The notes under the pieces were generated by a model. That model had not been told where the DNA came from, made no database searches, and saw only the letters and a list, made by a program, of their open reading frames with translations. A DNA stretch of 64,000 nt from JAPULR01 sp965238215 (lineage in GTDB: Bacteria > Chloroflexota > Dehalococcoidia > Lucifugimonadales > GCA-2712585). A program made the position numbers and the translations under genes. This document shows positions 61,877 to 64,000 of the stretch, piece after piece. The DNA is taken from the NCBI GenBank assembly GCA_965238215.1, contig OZ250180.1:310001-374000 (forward strand), written 5' to 3'. How positions within the stretch are numbered: the stretch's first letter is position 1; each line of letters begins with the position of its first letter.

Positions 61877-62402
61877 CCGCCCGGCCACCCTCAACTATCT
61901 GTGACATCCGCCCATTGCCCCAAATCCTCATCCCCTGCTACCCTTCCCGCGTCGCCTTCACCAAGCCAATGACCATCCATCGCCAATTGCCAATGCATCT
62001 ACGCACATAAAGCACTAATCATTTCCGTAAGAATTAAAAAAACAAATACGAATCCCCAAACAGCAAAATTCACGCCTGAAATGCCCCCAAAACACCCAAT
62101 ATCCGATTTTAGAATCGAATCGGTCCCACGCCTGAAACCCCTATTCGAATGCCCTTTCGTCTCCCAAGTACGAATCCCCCACTCCTCTTTGTTCGTGCTC
62201 ATGAGGATTCCGCATTCTAGGGCAACCTCGGCGGCGTTCAACCAATACCCGCTTGCGTAGCATTCCATCTACGCTTATTCTCGGCCCTTTCTCCAGCCAA
62301 TTAGCCGAAGAGAGCGCTTCGCTGCCCCGGATGGCGTCTCCAGATGACTGGAACGGAACCTGGTACTCCATCACTCCGCCGCTCTGGCGCCGCCCTTGAC
62401 AG
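61877..62402. other. AT-richer intergenic region, no supported gene
   Basis: About 520 bp between a plus-strand lipoprotein and a minus-strand fusion gene. A minus-strand frame (62268-61999) has a hydrophobic end (NFAVWGFVFVFLIL) but no ribosome site or family match and is not called. Poly-A run near 62036. Confidence 0.4.
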
Positions 62403-64000
62403 TCAGAGGGACCTGACTGCCTGCTCAATGGCTGCAGTTGCTTGCTGGTAGTCGGTGCCGGGAGCGAACGTAAGGGGTGGGCCAAAGCGGATATCCACCC
62501 TACCTCGACGAAATAGGGGAAACCGAGAAGGCGCACCTGCCCGGGTGACGTCCAGCCGCAACGGCACTACTGGTATCCTGCCTTCAACCGCCACCAGACC
62601 CACACCCTGCATGAATGGTTTCATGGGGCCTCCGACAGTGAGAACACCTTCCGGGTAGATAAGGACCGACCATCCGCGGTCAATGATGTGGCCCAGGTTC
62701 TCCAGTGAAGGTCTAATTGGACCCTCTCTGGCGATGGGAAAACCGTTGCCCAATAGCGGGTTCAAGACCCACCAAACGGGGTTGCGCCACAGTTCAGATG
62801 CGGCGGCTACGGCTAGACGGCGTCTCCATCTATGGGTTATGGCTCTGAGAATAAGGGGGTTGTCCAGTCCCAGATGGTGGTTGCAAGCAAACAGCACGGG
62901 CCCGCTGAGTCCGGCGAGGTTCTCCTTGCCTGAAACTTTCAGGCCGTAGGCAAGGGTCATGAGAGGAAAGACTAAGCCCTTCTGGAGGAAACCACGGGCC
63001 AAGCGCGCCCATAGACGCATTCCCCAGGCCGGGAACTTCACCATGGGCGGATGCCTGGAACCCTCGTCGAGCAGAGAGGCTAGCTGACCGACGGTGGTCT
63101 CCGGTGTTATCTGTGACTCGTCCAGGTAGACGCCAAGCTCCGATTCTATGGCGGAAAGCAGCTCTATTCTCCCGAGGGAATCGAGGTCCAAGTCATTTCC
63201 AAGGCTGGATATATTGGAAATATCTTCGACCGACCGGCGGCTGATCTCGGCGATGATGTGGACTAGACCTCTGGGGCCCGCGGGAGAAGTTGGGCTGGTT
63301 TGGGGGGTTGACGGAGACGGAGACTCGGCTCCACGGAGAATGGTTTCGATTACTATCGGGTTCTTTACCTTGAGAGTGTGAGTGCGAGGGAAGTCCTCGT
63401 CGGGCCAGACGGTGAAGCCGCGCACCCGCTGGTACTCGGCAAGTTGGGAGTTGGCCCAGTCAACGATCTGTTGGGCGGCATCGGGTTCCTCAAGGACCAG
63501 GGCGGCGTGGACCTCTACTGAGGCGCCCTTTGGAAGACCGACAACGACGGCATCGGTGATGCTCGGGTGCTTGACCAGAATGTTTTGGATGTCCTGGGGA
63601 AAGACGTTCTGACCGCTGGGAAGGACTATCATATCCTTGACGCGACCCTGTATATGAAGAAAACCGACTTCGTCGAAAAAGCCAAGGTCCCCTGTCTTGT
63701 ACCAGCCGTTCTCGAAAGCCTTGGCGGTCTCCTCGGGAGCGTTGTAGTAGCCGGGTGTGATGTTCTCTCCCTTGACCAGGATCTCACCCTGGTCGCTGAT
63801 CTTGACCTGCACATTTGGGAGTGGGCGGCCCGTGGAGTCGGGACGGCGTTCGTCCATTGTGTGATTGCTTATCACGGGAGAGGCCTCGGTGGCGCCGTAT
63901 CCCTGCAGGACCTTTACGCCCAGGAGTTCCCACTTCCGACCCAAGTCGAGGTCCAGGGAAGCGCCTCCAGACACTATAAGGTCCAGTTTCCCGCCGAACT
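62403..64000 (-). CDS. Acyl-CoA synthetase - ACP - acyltransferase fusion (partial)
   Basis: Open to the window edge, so the N-terminal end is missing. The visible 532 residues begin within an ANL (AMP-forming) acyl-activating domain: GVKVLQGYGATEASPVIS is motif A5 and GWYKTGDLGFFDEVGFLHIQGRVKDMIVLPSGQ holds the adenylate-site Asp. An acyl-carrier domain follows (NDLDLDSLGRIELLSAIESELGV, Ser in DSLGR as the phosphopantetheine site), then a PlsC-type acyltransferase with NHHLGLDNPLIL (His catalytic) and VLIYPEGVLTVGG. An Aas-like enzyme with its own carrier is suggested: activate a fatty acid, hold it, and transfer it to a lyso-lipid. Confidence 0.88.
   Translation of the reverse strand, partial: FGGKLDLIVSGGASLDLDLGRKWELLGVKVLQGYGATEASPVISNHTMDERRPDSTGRPLPNVQVKISDQGEILVKGENITPGYYNAPEETAKAFENGWYKTGDLGFFDEVGFLHIQGRVKDMIVLPSGQNVFPQDIQNILVKHPSITDAVVVGLPKGASVEVHAALVLEEPDAAQQIVDWANSQLAEYQRVRGFTVWPDEDFPRTHTLKVKNPIVIETILRGAESPSPSTPQTSPTSPAGPRGLVHIIAEISRRSVEDISNISSLGNDLDLDSLGRIELLSAIESELGVYLDESQITPETTVGQLASLLDEGSRHPPMVKFPAWGMRLWARLARGFLQKGLVFPLMTLAYGLKVSGKENLAGLSGPVLFACNHHLGLDNPLILRAITHRWRRRLAVAAASELWRNPVWWVLNPLLGNGFPIAREGPIRPSLENLGHIIDRGWSVLIYPEGVLTVGGPMKPFMQGVGLVAVEGRIPVVPLRLDVTRAGAPSRFPLFRRGRVDIRFGPPLTFAPGTDYQQATAAIEQAVRSL

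Noticed and set aside
61999..62268. Minus-strand 89-codon frame with a hydrophobic C-terminus
   Set aside because: No ribosome site, no family and AT-biased sequence; likely chance.
1..64000. tRNA, rRNA and CRISPR arrays
   Set aside because: No regularly spaced short repeats and no cloverleaf-like or rRNA stretches were recognised by eye; a tRNA finder could still reveal a missed one.

Overview
The window reads as a gene-dense, roughly 60% GC bacterial chromosome fragment. The mix of genes suggests a free-living or host-associated member of the Chloroflexota, most like the SAR202/Dehalococcoidia side: repeated small-molecule oxidoreductases (glycolate oxidase GlcDEF, two Ldh_2-type malate/lactate dehydrogenases, L-2-hydroxyglutarate oxidase, a luciferase-like flavoprotein), three paralogous NHL beta-propellers, lipoproteins with Thr/Pro/Ala-rich linkers, Na+-pump decarboxylase subunits, and no LPS or outer-membrane genes. 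This placement is inference from gene content; there is no rRNA or marker phylogeny here. Layout: 1-9,370 holds catabolic genes (class III aminotransferase end, Gfo/Idh/MocA oxidoreductase, META lipoprotein, AhpD-like protein, aldo/keto reductase, ABM monooxygenase, an AroQ-like protein that has lost catalytic residues, an NHL propeller), a methyltransferase-nuclease fusion, and an amidohydrolase. At 9,384-11,247 two direct copies of a palindrome-bearing repeat bracket a leucine-rich-repeat lipoprotein gene broken by three in-frame stops. 11,246-15,336 is a minus-strand group: aminotransferase, DUF1932 dehydrogenase, biotin carrier, and the Na+-pump decarboxylase beta and gamma subunits. 15,494-18,331 is the pxpABC (5-oxoprolinase) operon with a clear sigma70-type promoter and an overlapping palindromic operator candidate. 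18,785-24,823 holds a second NHL protein, Ldh_2, LhgO, a flavin monooxygenase and an orphan lipoprotein. 25,041-29,876 carries a GatC-like protein with an amidase, then comEA-comEC for DNA uptake. 29,923-35,534 is a minus-strand run of two peptidase-fold proteins with altered metal ligands, a DUF2269 protein, an MFS transporter and a small membrane protein. 35,702-38,647 is housekeeping (folD; acpS-nnr), followed by a two-TM protein overlapped by a 40-residue proline-rich microprotein, which is the best candidate here for an undescribed system. 39,265-43,339 is glcDEF; then TenA, a second Ldh_2, a third NHL protein, an aldolase-SDR fusion, and an oligopeptide-type ABC solute-binding lipoprotein with a repetitive helical stalk. 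From about 52.2 to 60.6 kb lies a mobile-element graveyard: an IS21-family element whose istA and istB carry at least five frameshifts, a decayed ISNCY-type transposase, further copies of IS21-like leader DNA, a frameshifted DUF1801 gene, and fragments of a DUF3800 protein and a response-regulator winged helix, with one intact DUF2207-like membrane gene among them. The window closes with a CrtC/AttH-type lipocalin lipoprotein and a three-domain acyl-activating enzyme-ACP-acyltransferase fusion running off the end. Several genes start with GTG or TTG and overlap their upstream neighbour by 4 bp (ATGA, GTGA, TTGA), which implies translational coupling.
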